Shown in pieces: positions 1 through 8,914 of a stretch of DNA of 42,522 bases; position 1 is the stretch's first letter, and each line of letters opens with the position of its first letter. The DNA lies in the NCBI GenBank assembly GCA_002408065.1, contig DHQI01000099.1, positions 716-43,237 of the forward strand, given 5' to 3'. The notes beneath the pieces were generated by a model that made no database searches, had not been told where the DNA came from, and was given only the letters and a program-made list of their open reading frames with translations. This DNA comes from Bacteroidales bacterium UBA5342 (lineage in GTDB: Bacteria > Bacteroidota > Bacteroidia > Bacteroidales > UBA5342). A program made the position numbers and the translations under genes.

Positions 1-216
1 GCTTCGTTAGCATCGCTGAGTAAGTCGATATTTTTCGCAAAAGATGGCTTGGACTTCAAATCAATTCAAGACAATATTGAGGATTTCCCAATGGCACCAG
101 GTCTGTATCGTCCGCACCTGGAAGATGGCAATAAAGCCACTGAAGTGCCGGGTTGGGGCATCGGTATGAAACAAGGCAAAGGCTGGGCTTATTTGTTGCG
201 CTTTGAGATGAAGTAG
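1..216 (+). CDS. C-terminal end of a protein cut by the window edge, possibly a beta-propeller glycosidase
   Basis: An open frame runs from base 1 to TAG at 214-216 with no start in the window, giving the last 71 residues of a larger protein. The fragment has an FFAKDGLDF segment followed by LYRPHLEDGN and an end of GKGWAYLLRFEMK. A strand followed by DG-x-x-F and a final strand of this kind resembles the closing blade of GH43/GH117-like five-bladed propellers, and the 354-residue protein at 31277-32341 has a comparable LLWRSEDGLYF segment near its end. This resemblance is by eye and weak, so the family is uncertain. The last 90 bp, including the stop, recur as a decayed copy at 7488-7577. 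A long hairpin (232-260) follows the stop. Confidence 0.55.
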   Translation, partial: ASLASLSKSIFFAKDGLDFKSIQDNIEDFPMAPGLYRPHLEDGNKATEVPGWGIGMKQGKGWAYLLRFEMK

Positions 217-231
217 TTCCTTTTTTTTGAT

Positions 232-260
232 TTTGGGATAGCCAAAGAGGCTGTCCCAAA
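232..260 (+). terminator. Hairpin after the partial gene, probable terminator
   Basis: Two 12-base arms (232-243 and 249-260) pair with a single G-T wobble around a 5-base AAAGA loop, starting 15 bases after the stop at 216. A run of eight T lies before the hairpin rather than after it, so it is not a textbook intrinsic terminator. Position and stability still favour 3'-end formation. Confidence 0.45.
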
Positions 261-307
261 CACAAAATCAGATGATGCTAGCCCGCATTACAAATGCTAT
301 TGACCAA

Positions 308-342
308 CTACCCCTCGTTACGCTTTGCTAAACGAGGGGTAG
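308..342. repeat. Perfect 12-bp inverted repeat
   Basis: CTACCCCTCGTT at 308-319 is perfectly repeated in reverse complement at 331-342 around an 11-base loop. It is GC-rich in an AT-rich gap between converging genes and lacks an obvious T-tract. It may assist termination, or be a remnant of a palindromic repeat. Confidence 0.5.
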
Positions 343-788
343 ATGGGTTTGCTGGTGTTTATTTAGTATCAATTAATTATCAGCGTTTTACAATCGTTAA
401 TCCGCTCAATCGAAGCACTGCTGTTCCCGAAAAAACTAGTTTTTAGGGTCGGCAAAAAAGCGGTAGCAGGCAGATAAAATCTTCTGATTTTTGGTCGTGC
501 GTTGGCTTGTGCGACTTGCAAATGTGCTTAGCTGTGTGGGCTGCATAATAATATTTTCGTTGTACTACATGATCTTACGTTTAACACCATTACCTATGCC
601 AAACTTAATTTAGTTATAAAGTTTATTATTGCTCAAAATCAAACTCACTTATAGTTGGATCATCATCGTTCTCTATTTTTTTCCAACAGATTTCAATCTA
701 TAACTCTTTTCTTTAAATTAAGTTGCTAAATAACAGATTACAATATATTTATTAGGATGATATTAACCAATATCCATAACCACTATCA

Positions 789-3533
789 TTAATTAATAAA
801 AACCTTTTCTGCATACATTTGCCCTAAATTATCCGTAATCCTAATAATATACATGCTATTGTTTAATTGAGATGTATTTACCTTTGTACTATTTGCCTGT
901 ATATTTATATTTACAACCCTTACACCCTGTATATTGTATATAGAAATATTTTTAATGACTCTGTCGCTGTTAACCGTAATGGAATTCGATGCCGGATTGG
1001 GGTGTATTTTTAACTGATATTTATTTTCAACTTCATTAATCCCGGATACTGATCCTGTGTTTCTAACCAATCGCACATAATTCATAATTCGTATCGCATC
1101 TCCTTGCGGGCCAAACCCCGTAGGATAATCTGCTGGATCGCCTGTTTTAGGGTCGCTGCGTTGCGAGCCGGCACCATGCACATCAACCCATCCTCCAAAA
1201 TTAGACATATAGCCCATTGCCCTACCAAAGGAAACATAGCAAGCATGGGTGCCTTTTGTAGGTGTTTGCGATGAAAATGTTGTGCTACTCATATAAAAAG
1301 GATAATCTGCATTACCTGCTTCATTGGTTATTTGTGTACAATTAAATAGTGGATTTATAGCAGCAGAACCTGTGGTTTCCGGAGAACGAGAATAATCCAA
1401 AATACTTTGCAATTCTTTTACATCTGGCAATCTCCAATCGGAATACCCTGCATAAGTAAAGTTTTCAGCATAACTCAAAGCATCTTCCCACAAAATTTCG
1501 GTTCCATTGTCGTTTTGCATCCACATTAATCCGGTAGCATTATCCGTTATTGTTCCATCGCCATTGTCTTCAAATATATTTGTTCCATAATCTACATTAT
1601 CACGAACATATTGCACGTAGTATTTTTTTCTATCGGTAGCCGGATATCCTTTTATTCTTCCATCAGCAAAGTTTACACCAAACATGGTTGAATTACCCCC
1701 CATAGTAGTACTTACATAAATGGTAGATGTGGCATATTGAGCATCAATAATGCGTTCATCAGTTGTATGACCGTGCGTACTTGAATTAAGGTCTCCATAT
1801 GCAAATGAAAAATAATCTGTATTGATATACGGAACAGCCGTGCCTTGCGATGTTGCTGTAGGGCTGGGTTCAGCACCATAATACATAATAAGCGAATATT
1901 GCTCTTTAATAGTTGGTAGTCGCCAATCGGTATATCCACCTGTAGTGCACCTGGTAGCTCCTGCAAGTGCATCTTCATAGTATTCTTTGTCGTTATAATT
2001 TATTTCTCCATCCCCATTTTTATCGGTTGTTTGTTCCCACATTAAACCCGTAACATTATCGGTAACTGTACCGTCTCCATTGTTGGTATAGGATGGAAGA
2101 TTCCCTCTATAATTGGTGTTTTGACCGTAGAATGGTTCACCCTGATTTGGCATATCAATCACTCCTGAATTATTGTACGAATTTGTTACCCCGGTTCCGA
2201 CAATGGCATATTTATTAGTTGGCAGAACGATACTATCATTCGGAGTTTCGTCTTCAAATAATATTCCGTTAATGGCATACATTTCTTGCTCAAGAGCCAC
2301 TTTTGCAGTGATTTGGTCGGGGCTTAAGTCAGTTAATAATAAGTTGTTTGCTTCAAAAGGATCCGTTTTCAAATCGAAAAATTCTTTGTTTCCTGCGATA
2401 TCATAAATAATTTTATATTGTGAGTCGCGAATTGTATATAAATCATTTGGAATATTACGGTTGGCGCCTAACTCCATGTAATTATAAGTGCGTTTTGTAC
2501 CATCGGAACCACTTAACAAATGTTTAAAACTGTAGCTGTCGTTTACCTTGTTCGTAGGGTAGGCATCGGGTTGGGCAATTTGTGCAATGGTGGCATAAAT
2601 ATCACTTGCGTTTATTAAGGCATCTTCCTTTTCATTTATTCGTGTTACTCCATAGCCCGAAACAATCATAGGTACATGAATACCCCCCTGATAGACAGTG
2701 TTTTTACCCAAGGGCTTTGGAAAACCTTGCAATACATTACCAGGAGTGCCATTGTCGCCTATAAATATTACTACAGTATTTTCCAATACATTTTGAGGAA
2801 TGGAATCGAGCAAGCGCCCGATCTCATAATCTAGAGATTCAATCATGGCAATAAATTTTTGCAAATTCGTATTTACCTGTTCAGATGTATACATCTCACT
2901 TGGAGGAACATGAAAGGGTGTGTGTGGCGCAACATGTGCCAACCACATTAGCCAAGGTTTGCTTTGTTCGTTAATCCAACTTGTCGCGTAATCTGTAAAA
3001 TAACTTGTTGCATATTCGGTACACGTTGAACTTTCATGTGCTTCTACTTTTGCCCAATTGCTATAATCTTCAACACCGTAATCCATAACTCCCATAAAAT
3101 CATCAACACCATGGTCGTAAGGATGATCAATGTCAGTTATGTTTGAAACATGCCATTTCCCAACCACACAGTTTACGTAGGCTGTATCTGTTAGTTCGTC
3201 CAATTCTTTAAAAATAGATTTATGCTCAGTACTTAGAATCCCAGGAACGGTATTTAAGTCGTTGTTTACTCCATATTTTCCTGTAAGCATAGTTGCACGG
3301 GTGGGCGCACAGGAGGGACACGCCCAAGTATTGGTGAAGGTTACACCCGTTTTGCGTAGTTGGTCGATATTCGGAGTATTAGGTAATACAGTGCCTATAT
3401 CATACCCATTTAGAGCATCAACGCCTAAATCGTCGGCAATAATTAACAGGATATTGGGGTGGTCTTCTGCCTTTGTAATACTTGCTGCAAATAGTAATAT
3501 TACAACGAAAAAGGCGATTGAAAATTTATACAT
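789..3533 (-). CDS. S1 family sulfatase fused to two DUF1566 domains and a T9SS sorting domain
   Basis: 914 residues. A signal peptide covers about residues 1-23. The sulfatase (alkaline phosphatase fold) domain spans about 25-430, with the metal-binding IIADDLG segment and the formylglycine signature CAPTRATMLTG, in which C75 is the residue converted to formylglycine. An EF-hand or dockerin-like loop (DKNGDGEINYND, 504-515) lies inside the first of two DUF1566 domains (about 485-645 and 655-825), each with a TGLMW segment and a DWRLP motif. Residues 838-914 form a T9SS C-terminal domain beginning IHPNPAS, so the protein is expected to be exported and anchored at the cell surface. The family hydrolyses sulfate esters of glycans; the substrate is unknown. 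It is the last gene of a three-gene operon, 11 bases after the previous stop. The paired DUF1566 fusion is unusual; DUF1566 may bind ligand or surface, which is inference. Confidence 0.9.
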   Translation of the reverse strand: MYKFSIAFFVVILLFAASITKAEDHPNILLIIADDLGVDALNGYDIGTVLPNTPNIDQLRKTGVTFTNTWACPSCAPTRATMLTGKYGVNNDLNTVPGILSTEHKSIFKELDELTDTAYVNCVVGKWHVSNITDIDHPYDHGVDDFMGVMDYGVEDYSNWAKVEAHESSTCTEYATSYFTDYATSWINEQSKPWLMWLAHVAPHTPFHVPPSEMYTSEQVNTNLQKFIAMIESLDYEIGRLLDSIPQNVLENTVVIFIGDNGTPGNVLQGFPKPLGKNTVYQGGIHVPMIVSGYGVTRINEKEDALINASDIYATIAQIAQPDAYPTNKVNDSYSFKHLLSGSDGTKRTYNYMELGANRNIPNDLYTIRDSQYKIIYDIAGNKEFFDLKTDPFEANNLLLTDLSPDQITAKVALEQEMYAINGILFEDETPNDSIVLPTNKYAIVGTGVTNSYNNSGVIDMPNQGEPFYGQNTNYRGNLPSYTNNGDGTVTDNVTGLMWEQTTDKNGDGEINYNDKEYYEDALAGATRCTTGGYTDWRLPTIKEQYSLIMYYGAEPSPTATSQGTAVPYINTDYFSFAYGDLNSSTHGHTTDERIIDAQYATSTIYVSTTMGGNSTMFGVNFADGRIKGYPATDRKKYYVQYVRDNVDYGTNIFEDNGDGTITDNATGLMWMQNDNGTEILWEDALSYAENFTYAGYSDWRLPDVKELQSILDYSRSPETTGSAAINPLFNCTQITNEAGNADYPFYMSSTTFSSQTPTKGTHACYVSFGRAMGYMSNFGGWVDVHGAGSQRSDPKTGDPADYPTGFGPQGDAIRIMNYVRLVRNTGSVSGINEVENKYQLKIHPNPASNSITVNSDRVIKNISIYNIQGVRVVNINIQANSTKVNTSQLNNSMYIIRITDNLGQMYAEKVFIN

Positions 3534-3544
3534 TTTTCTATTTT

Positions 3545-4909
3545 TTAGTTAACAGGTCTTTTTCTATTTTCTTGCCTTTGCGGGGCATTTTCTATTTCGT
3601 CAGAAGAAAGAACACCATCTTTATTCGAATCCATTCGGTTAAATTGTTGTTGTGCTTTTTCCTGGCTGATGTTACTGTTTCGTCGCTTCATTTGAACGAA
3701 CATTTCGTCGAACGAAACAGAACCATCTTTGTTAGTATCAAGGCGTTGCATTCGTGAGCCTCCTCGGTTATTACGGATTGAATTGCCAGCCCTCCCTCTA
3801 TTCATTCCGTAGGTTCTGGAACCACGGTTTTCGTTTTCCATTTTAATGGTGTATTCGTGAGTTAAAGGCAAACACATTTCTGGCGTACATCCAAAATAAT
3901 CGAGTTTTAATTTAATTTCATCAAATGGTTTTTCGGAAGAAATATCCACCCAAAACTGGCGCGGTTTTGTATCACTATCGCCTTCACCTTTTTTTGCTGA
4001 AGCTTCTGCCGGGGCGGCGGTAGCTCCATCGTGTAAAGTAAGCTTGTATTTCATGGGAGGGGTGAGATTGTTCCAGTGCGCATCGTGAATTGGGTCGGGG
4101 TAAAAGCCAAGAAAAAGCCTGCCTGTACCCGTTTTAAGAAGTGCATCGTCGGCTTCCGCCCGTAATTTTACATAGTAGGTTTCTTCTGGTTTGGTGGGCA
4201 CAATGCTTACAATCGTCAGTCCATCTGGACGAGCTACACCCAGTTCAGTATTTTCGTTAACAAGCCTTCCCTGTCGCGCAATTTTAGGCAAATCCAGTTC
4301 GCTGGGATTGGTTGGATTTGTAACCGACCCAACAGCCTTCGACAAAGCGTTGCGTAAGCCACGAGAGTCGATCCTACCTGAGCCATAAACAACTTCACCC
4401 TCGGGTGAAATTAGGTAAACCGACCATGAACCGGAGCGCAGGCCAATGCGAATATCATCTTCCATGGTATCGGCAATCCAGGGTACTCTAGTGCCCAGCT
4501 TTTTACGTACTTCGGCCAATTGAAGAAAGCGTTCAGACATATTTTGTGCCTGCACATATCCATCAAGTTCGGGATGACGCAAAGCCTTATAGAAATAAAA
4601 AAACTGTACGCCTTTATCTTTGTAGTCGGCATAAGCCGCCTCTATTTCAGGGTAATTCTGATGAAACAAGGGACAAGTTAAACAGCCGGAAACAAGCACG
4701 GTATATTTCCCCTCGCACAAAGCCTTCACTTTTACGGGCTTGCCATCGGCTGTAAATGCATTCATATCAGGAATTGACCCACTGCTAAGTACTCCCTCTT
4801 TAGGAACATTTCGGGACAAGTCGCTGCCTACAACTTTTGCATTCCTATTTTGCCCAAAAGTAATTATTGCAATTGAGCTGAGAATGAGTATAATAAATAA
4901 ATCTTTCAT
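3545..4909 (-). CDS. Deiodinase-like redoxin with DsbD-like domain and two EF-hands
   Basis: 454 residues with a signal peptide (about 1-19). Residues about 45-190 are a thioredoxin-fold domain of the iodothyronine deiodinase-like type. C76-L-T-C79-P-L-F aligns with the eukaryotic deiodinase S-C-T-Sec-P-P-F site, with C79 in place of selenocysteine, and it is followed by a FFYFYKALRHPELDGY segment resembling the deiodinase EAH-x-x-DGW region. Residues about 255-357 resemble the N-terminal immunoglobulin-like domain of DsbD, with C341 and C346 in FGCTPEMCLP. A basic Gly/Asn/Arg linker leads to two canonical EF-hand calcium loops at 391-402 and 427-438. The protein is probably periplasmic or surface-exposed, in thiol-disulfide chemistry. 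Actual deiodination is not implied, as bacterial members of the family are mostly uncharacterised. Its start lies 4 bases after the upstream stop, so it is translationally tied to the operon. Confidence 0.75.
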   Translation of the reverse strand: MKDLFIILILSSIAIITFGQNRNAKVVGSDLSRNVPKEGVLSSGSIPDMNAFTADGKPVKVKALCEGKYTVLVSGCLTCPLFHQNYPEIEAAYADYKDKGVQFFYFYKALRHPELDGYVQAQNMSERFLQLAEVRKKLGTRVPWIADTMEDDIRIGLRSGSWSVYLISPEGEVVYGSGRIDSRGLRNALSKAVGSVTNPTNPSELDLPKIARQGRLVNENTELGVARPDGLTIVSIVPTKPEETYYVKLRAEADDALLKTGTGRLFLGFYPDPIHDAHWNNLTPPMKYKLTLHDGATAAPAEASAKKGEGDSDTKPRQFWVDISSEKPFDEIKLKLDYFGCTPEMCLPLTHEYTIKMENENRGSRTYGMNRGRAGNSIRNNRGGSRMQRLDTNKDGSVSFDEMFVQMKRRNSNISQEKAQQQFNRMDSNKDGVLSSDEIENAPQRQENRKRPVN

Positions 4910-4913
4910 TGGT

Positions 4914-7013
4914 TTAAAATTTAAGCACTTTCCTTACCTCAATTTGATCTTCGAAATAAATGTGGAATAAATATGTACCTGGGTTTATATCATTGAGGCC
5001 CAAGCTGATATATTGAGTGTCCTCAAAATCGTTCGACAATAGCTTTTGACCCGCCAAGTTGTATAGTTCAACTTTTATTTCGGCATAACTTGTCTCAAAC
5101 GAAATGGTACAGTTTTCATCTACCGGGTTGGGATATAGGTTTATTACTTCACTGTAATCCTGGTAATCGGAGATCGAAATTGATGTCTCATCCTCTAAAA
5201 GCGAATAAATGGTTTCGATGGCCATTTGCGGCTGATGCCCGAAAAAAGCCTTAGCCACTTTTCCCTCCTGATCAATTATAAAACCACGGCCAAAAGGCAT
5301 TCCACCAATATTCGGTTGCGATAAAATATCTCCTCCAACGGTGCCGTCTGCATCATACAGCATGGGGCCACGTTGGTAAAATCTGGTCGTCCATGTTTTT
5401 ATCCAGTCCAGTGGATCTCTATCATATTGATTTTCATTCAGAACATAGGTTTCAACCTTCGGGTTATCGGCAAACTCTTTGATAATCGTATTTTGCATGT
5501 CTGCTTCCGCCGATGGACAAGCCGGACACCAGGTACCAAACATCTGTACCCAAACAACCTTTCCTCGTTGTTCCGATAGCGTAAATTCACCTTCTGAATA
5601 AATTCCTGTTTCCGGATTTGTATAGAAGGTTGCAAGTGTGAAATCGGGTACTTCTTCACCTGCATCCAGCGATGATGTTTTACCAAATACTTGTACCGGA
5701 AGTGGGCTTTCATCAGGATCGTTAGAGTAGATTAATAATACCTGACCTTCATTTTCTGTACCTTCTACGTAAGTGACATCGAAAAAAAGTGTGTCGCCAG
5801 GCTCAAGCGATTGAGGTGTTAAGGTCGTGGAAAAGTCACTCGATAACCCCGATACATTATCAATAATTAAAGAAGCTCCCCCCTGATTAACGAGAAAATG
5901 CTCTTCACTACCCCCTGTTGCCGGAAAGCGGATGCGCTGTGTACTGCAAGTTATGTCCGGAACACTGGATTCGGCCAATGGTTTAATTTGGTAGCAATCA
6001 ACGGCATCCCAGCCAGCCACCAACAAGGTGCTATCATTCGCTGCGCCAACACCAAAAGCTGTTCTAATTAATGCTTTATTAGTAAACCTACTTGTTTTTT
6101 CTGAAGCAACAAGTGTAACTTCAGTACCCTCACCAATCTCAAAAACTGAAACTCCGCCAAAGGTTGAGACCGCTAAATATTCACCTACCCAACACACATC
6201 CTCGGCACAACCTTTTAATGGATATACCTTGCGAGTGGATAAATCACCTTTTTCATAAACACAAATACCCGCTCCACCACTTGCCAGATAAACGCGGCCG
6301 CCTCTTACTTCAATATTCTGTGCCGTTCCCATAGCTGTCGTTGTATTTTCACCGGCAACAATTTTTGGATTGGCTGGATTTGTAATATCAACCACCTTTA
6401 ACCCACCTCCTCCGTCAGCAACGTAAAGTGTGTCACCACTTAAAACCATATCAAAAACATCGGTAAAACCTTCGGTAAGCGAGCCTGTTAAAGTAGGATT
6501 TTCCGGGTTTGCCAGTGAGTATATTCGAATGCCTTTGTTGTGCGCAGCCGCATAAAGAAAATCGCCATACACGTTTAATTTTTCGAAAAAAACATTGGTT
6601 TCCGATATGCTCTTAATACTTGTTATTCCATCCTCTGTAATCTTTGAGACCCCAAAGCCATGTGAAGTAAGCCTACTTGACTGATGATAGTTTATATAAA
6701 GATATGTATCCTTATATATAGCAACATCACGACCAGCACCTCCTTCACGTCCTGTTCTTGAGATATAATCTGTACTTCCAGCTATCGACATTGTATTGAA
6801 GTCTATAATGGCTATCCCAGAGCTGCTTAACGACAAAATTCTATCACCAGAAAGGCCAGTCGCACCTAGTATATGATCGGTTCCTTCAAAATCCCGATTA
6901 TACTTTTGATAAATATACCTGCCAACGGGTTCTAAAACCTTTTTTTCGTGAGTTTGAGACAATAAAGGGCTTGTTATTAACAACAAGACTATCCAAAGTA
7001 GTGCATTATTCAT
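4914..7013 (-). CDS. LVIVD-repeat protein with TlpA-like redoxin and T9SS sorting domain
   Basis: 699 residues from the ATG at 7013; an upstream in-frame ATG at 7052 would add 13 residues before a clean signal peptide, so the inner start is preferred. After the signal peptide come beta-propeller-like LVIVD repeats to about residue 340 (for example KVVDITNPANPKIV). Next is an immunoglobulin-like segment of the ASH/choice-of-anchor kind (about 355-445), with the text SNDPDESPLPVQV. A TlpA/AhpC-type thioredoxin domain follows, with the active site WC496PAC499. Residues about 625-699 are a T9SS C-terminal domain (LYPNPVD). It is the first gene of the operon with the deiodinase-like redoxin and the sulfatase. 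Probable role: a cell-surface thiol oxidoreductase acting on exported partners. The partner is unknown. Confidence 0.8.
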   Translation of the reverse strand: MNNALLWIVLLLITSPLLSQTHEKKVLEPVGRYIYQKYNRDFEGTDHILGATGLSGDRILSLSSSGIAIIDFNTMSIAGSTDYISRTGREGGAGRDVAIYKDTYLYINYHQSSRLTSHGFGVSKITEDGITSIKSISETNVFFEKLNVYGDFLYAAAHNKGIRIYSLANPENPTLTGSLTEGFTDVFDMVLSGDTLYVADGGGGLKVVDITNPANPKIVAGENTTTAMGTAQNIEVRGGRVYLASGGAGICVYEKGDLSTRKVYPLKGCAEDVCWVGEYLAVSTFGGVSVFEIGEGTEVTLVASEKTSRFTNKALIRTAFGVGAANDSTLLVAGWDAVDCYQIKPLAESSVPDITCSTQRIRFPATGGSEEHFLVNQGGASLIIDNVSGLSSDFSTTLTPQSLEPGDTLFFDVTYVEGTENEGQVLLIYSNDPDESPLPVQVFGKTSSLDAGEEVPDFTLATFYTNPETGIYSEGEFTLSEQRGKVVWVQMFGTWCPACPSAEADMQNTIIKEFADNPKVETYVLNENQYDRDPLDWIKTWTTRFYQRGPMLYDADGTVGGDILSQPNIGGMPFGRGFIIDQEGKVAKAFFGHQPQMAIETIYSLLEDETSISISDYQDYSEVINLYPNPVDENCTISFETSYAEIKVELYNLAGQKLLSNDFEDTQYISLGLNDINPGTYLFHIYFEDQIEVRKVLKF

Positions 7014-7702
7014 ATTTGTTCGTTTAAAATTAGTATTTTGTTTTTTAGACACTCCATTTTATATAATTATACCGCACAATATGTAATATACCCTAAGTTG
7101 TTATTAATACTTTTTTTCGAATACATAATCCAGATATAATCAGTTTAACTTAGCTTTTAGAGTGTTTTTTTTCAAAAGGTTTAATAATTGTCAACCGTTT
7201 TATTTTTAGATTTCCTTTAATTGGAATACTTACGTAGAATATTCTATATTTTTCACGTTCAAGTACTTTGACAGTTATCCTGCTAATTTTATTCCTTGGG
7301 TTCTTAAAAAAATAGTTTGTTCCAGCTTAAAGTTTATCATTATATAACTATAAAGTTATTGCCATTTTGTGCTAGTATTGATTCATTTTTAGTTTATTGC
7401 AATTCTTTGTTTGTCTTATTGACTAAAAAGCAATATTTGTCGTTTTTTCATCAATAAGGCATTTTTTAGCTTGAGCAAAACGGCGGTGGCAATAAAGCCA
7501 ATGAAGTTCCAGGTTGGCGCATCGGTATGAAACAAGGCAAAGGCTGGGCTTATTTGTTGCGCTTTGAGATGAAATAGTGGATATAGCTGCTTGGAAATAT
7601 TGCACTGTCCTATTCCTCCATCTATATGACCGATTTGTTTTAGAATAGCAGTAGTGCAGGTATTAATTTTACATCATCAAAATAATTTAAAAAATTGAAA
7701 AG
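7014..7702. other. Divergent intergenic region holding a gene remnant
   Basis: This 689-bp gap lies between the divergent genes starting at 7013 (minus) and 7703 (plus), so promoters for both should be here. I could not find a convincing TAnnTTTG box for either. The only recognisable coding trace is the 90-bp decayed copy at 7488-7577. The rest is AT-rich with no credible open frame. Confidence 0.55.
7488..7577 (+). pseudogene. Decayed copy of the 3' end of the gene at 1-216
   Basis: These 90 bases match 127-216 with 5 substitutions (about 94 % identity), no gaps, and the same frame and stop position (TAG at 7575-7577). The translation runs from GNKANEVPGW to RFEMK. Similarity stops abruptly upstream of 7488, and no start or upstream domain is present, so this is a non-functional fragment. 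It lies outside the three-gene operon at 789-7013, which is therefore flanked by two copies of the same gene end. Confidence 0.8.
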
Positions 7703-8833
7703 ATGATGATGCGAAAGTTAATGAGTGTGTTGCTGTTTATACCCTTCTGTTTGTGGGGACAAGCGAGTATATATACCAATGATATGGATTACGTGTTGGG
7801 CGATGTGAAGCAAGCTTTTATTCAGGACAAAATATCGACCCCTACGCAGGTACTTAACTTGATTGCAGGTTTCAAAGCAATGCAAGTCAATGGTATCAGG
7901 GTCCCAATTATTACAGAAAACGAGGTGCCTAATAAGCAGGCTCTGGACTATTTTTGCCAGATGGCTGTGGAAGAAGGTTTCTTGATTTTTGCCAATCCGG
8001 CTCAGAGTAGCGGCGGGCATCGTATTGCTTGCGGCATAATGAATGGTGAATTATGTGACGTAAAAGATGATGAAGAGGCTACACAGAAGCTGATAGATCG
8101 TATCATTGACTTTGATAAAAACTATGATTGTAAATGGATCAACCCTTTTAATGAAGATGGCAAGTCAGGTGCGGCATTTAGTGTAGCCCAAATGAATACC
8201 ATCTATTCGACCTTAGCCGCCAGTGACCTCAATGCGGAACTGATAGGGCCTTGTCCCTGGGGGATACCAGCCGCTATTCAGGTATTTAACACCACTGATG
8301 TCGAAAACTATGTGACCGTGGCAGCGACCCACAACTTAGGTTTTAATCACAGTTCCTGGCCGGAATTTATTGCTTTAGCTAAGGCTAAAAATTTACCTGT
8401 ATGGGACTCAGAGGTGACACACTCCAAAAAAGAGGGCGTAGAGCTTACCCGTTTGGAAGCAGCTTTGGCAAACAAAGTAGATGGTTTAGTCTTATATAAT
8501 TCCTGGGGGGCTATTGATCTGACTGATGGTTCAGTAAAAAGCGGTGGGCAGACCTTGATGGATTTATACCTAAAACCGTCAGCCTTAAAAGAGATGGAGG
8601 ACGAGGCTTCTCTATTTGATGTCTATTCTGGTAAATCTTCATTTAGTATTAAATTGATGGAACCTTCAATAAAAAACGAGATCACAGTTGTGGATATCAA
8701 TGGGCGTATTATTCGCCAGCTAAGTTCTGATGGTAAAGAAGATGTCCTGGTAGATAATGTTAAGCCCGGAGTCTATGTACTCATTCTAAAAGCCATTGAG
8801 CAGCTACAACGCGAAAAGGTGCAGGTATATTAA
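7703..8833 (+). CDS. Putative clan GH-A (TIM-barrel) glycoside hydrolase with C-terminal sorting-like tail
   Basis: 376 residues with a signal peptide ending near CLWGQA (about residue 21). The body reads as a small (beta/alpha)8 barrel. E151 in WINPFNEDG fits the N-E acid/base motif at the end of strand 4 of clan GH-A enzymes, and E237 in VWDSEVTHS fits the strand-7 nucleophile. Their 86-residue spacing is typical of that clan. I cannot assign a family; GH30, GH39 and GH128-like enzymes are possibilities. Residues about 300-376 look like a divergent T9SS C-terminal domain (VVDINGRIIRQ, then a PGVYVLIL strand). Three ATG codons start the frame; the first is taken. It converges on the gene ending at 8915 across a shared terminator. 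Confidence 0.65.
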   Translation: MMMRKLMSVLLFIPFCLWGQASIYTNDMDYVLGDVKQAFIQDKISTPTQVLNLIAGFKAMQVNGIRVPIITENEVPNKQALDYFCQMAVEEGFLIFANPAQSSGGHRIACGIMNGELCDVKDDEEATQKLIDRIIDFDKNYDCKWINPFNEDGKSGAAFSVAQMNTIYSTLAASDLNAELIGPCPWGIPAAIQVFNTTDVENYVTVAATHNLGFNHSSWPEFIALAKAKNLPVWDSEVTHSKKEGVELTRLEAALANKVDGLVLYNSWGAIDLTDGSVKSGGQTLMDLYLKPSALKEMEDEASLFDVYSGKSSFSIKLMEPSIKNEITVVDINGRIIRQLSSDGKEDVLVDNVKPGVYVLILKAIEQLQREKVQVY

Positions 8834-8847
8834 TAGCCACTTTAACT

Positions 8848-8903
8848 AAACTGAAAAGCCCCGAAATGGAAGTGTGAAACTTCTGTTTTGGGGCTTTTAG
8901 TTT
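8848..8903. terminator. Bidirectional intrinsic terminator
   Basis: The arms AAACTGAAAAGCCCC (8848-8862) and GGGGCTTTTAGTTT (8890-8903) pair with a single bulge. An A-rich 5' arm and a T-rich 3' arm give a U-tract in both directions. It sits between the converging stops at 8833 and 8915 and should terminate both transcripts. Confidence 0.85.
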
Positions 8904-8914
8904 GATTACTGTGC

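Larger units (their letters stand above)
217..788. other. Intergenic region with two hairpins, no gene seen
   Basis: This 572-bp gap separates the plus-strand gene end at 216 from the minus-strand sulfatase stop at 789, so the two neighbours converge. Besides the inverted repeats at 232-260 and 308-342 I see no open frame with credible protein features. The right half is AT-rich, as is usual for non-coding DNA here. Confidence 0.6.

Noticed and set aside
232..260. A riboswitch or leader element for the sulfatase operon
   Set aside because: That operon is transcribed the other way and ends at 789, so the hairpin lies downstream of it and just after a plus-strand stop.
3545..4909. A selenocysteine-containing deiodinase
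   Set aside because: The aligned position is a normal cysteine codon (C79), with no in-frame TGA.
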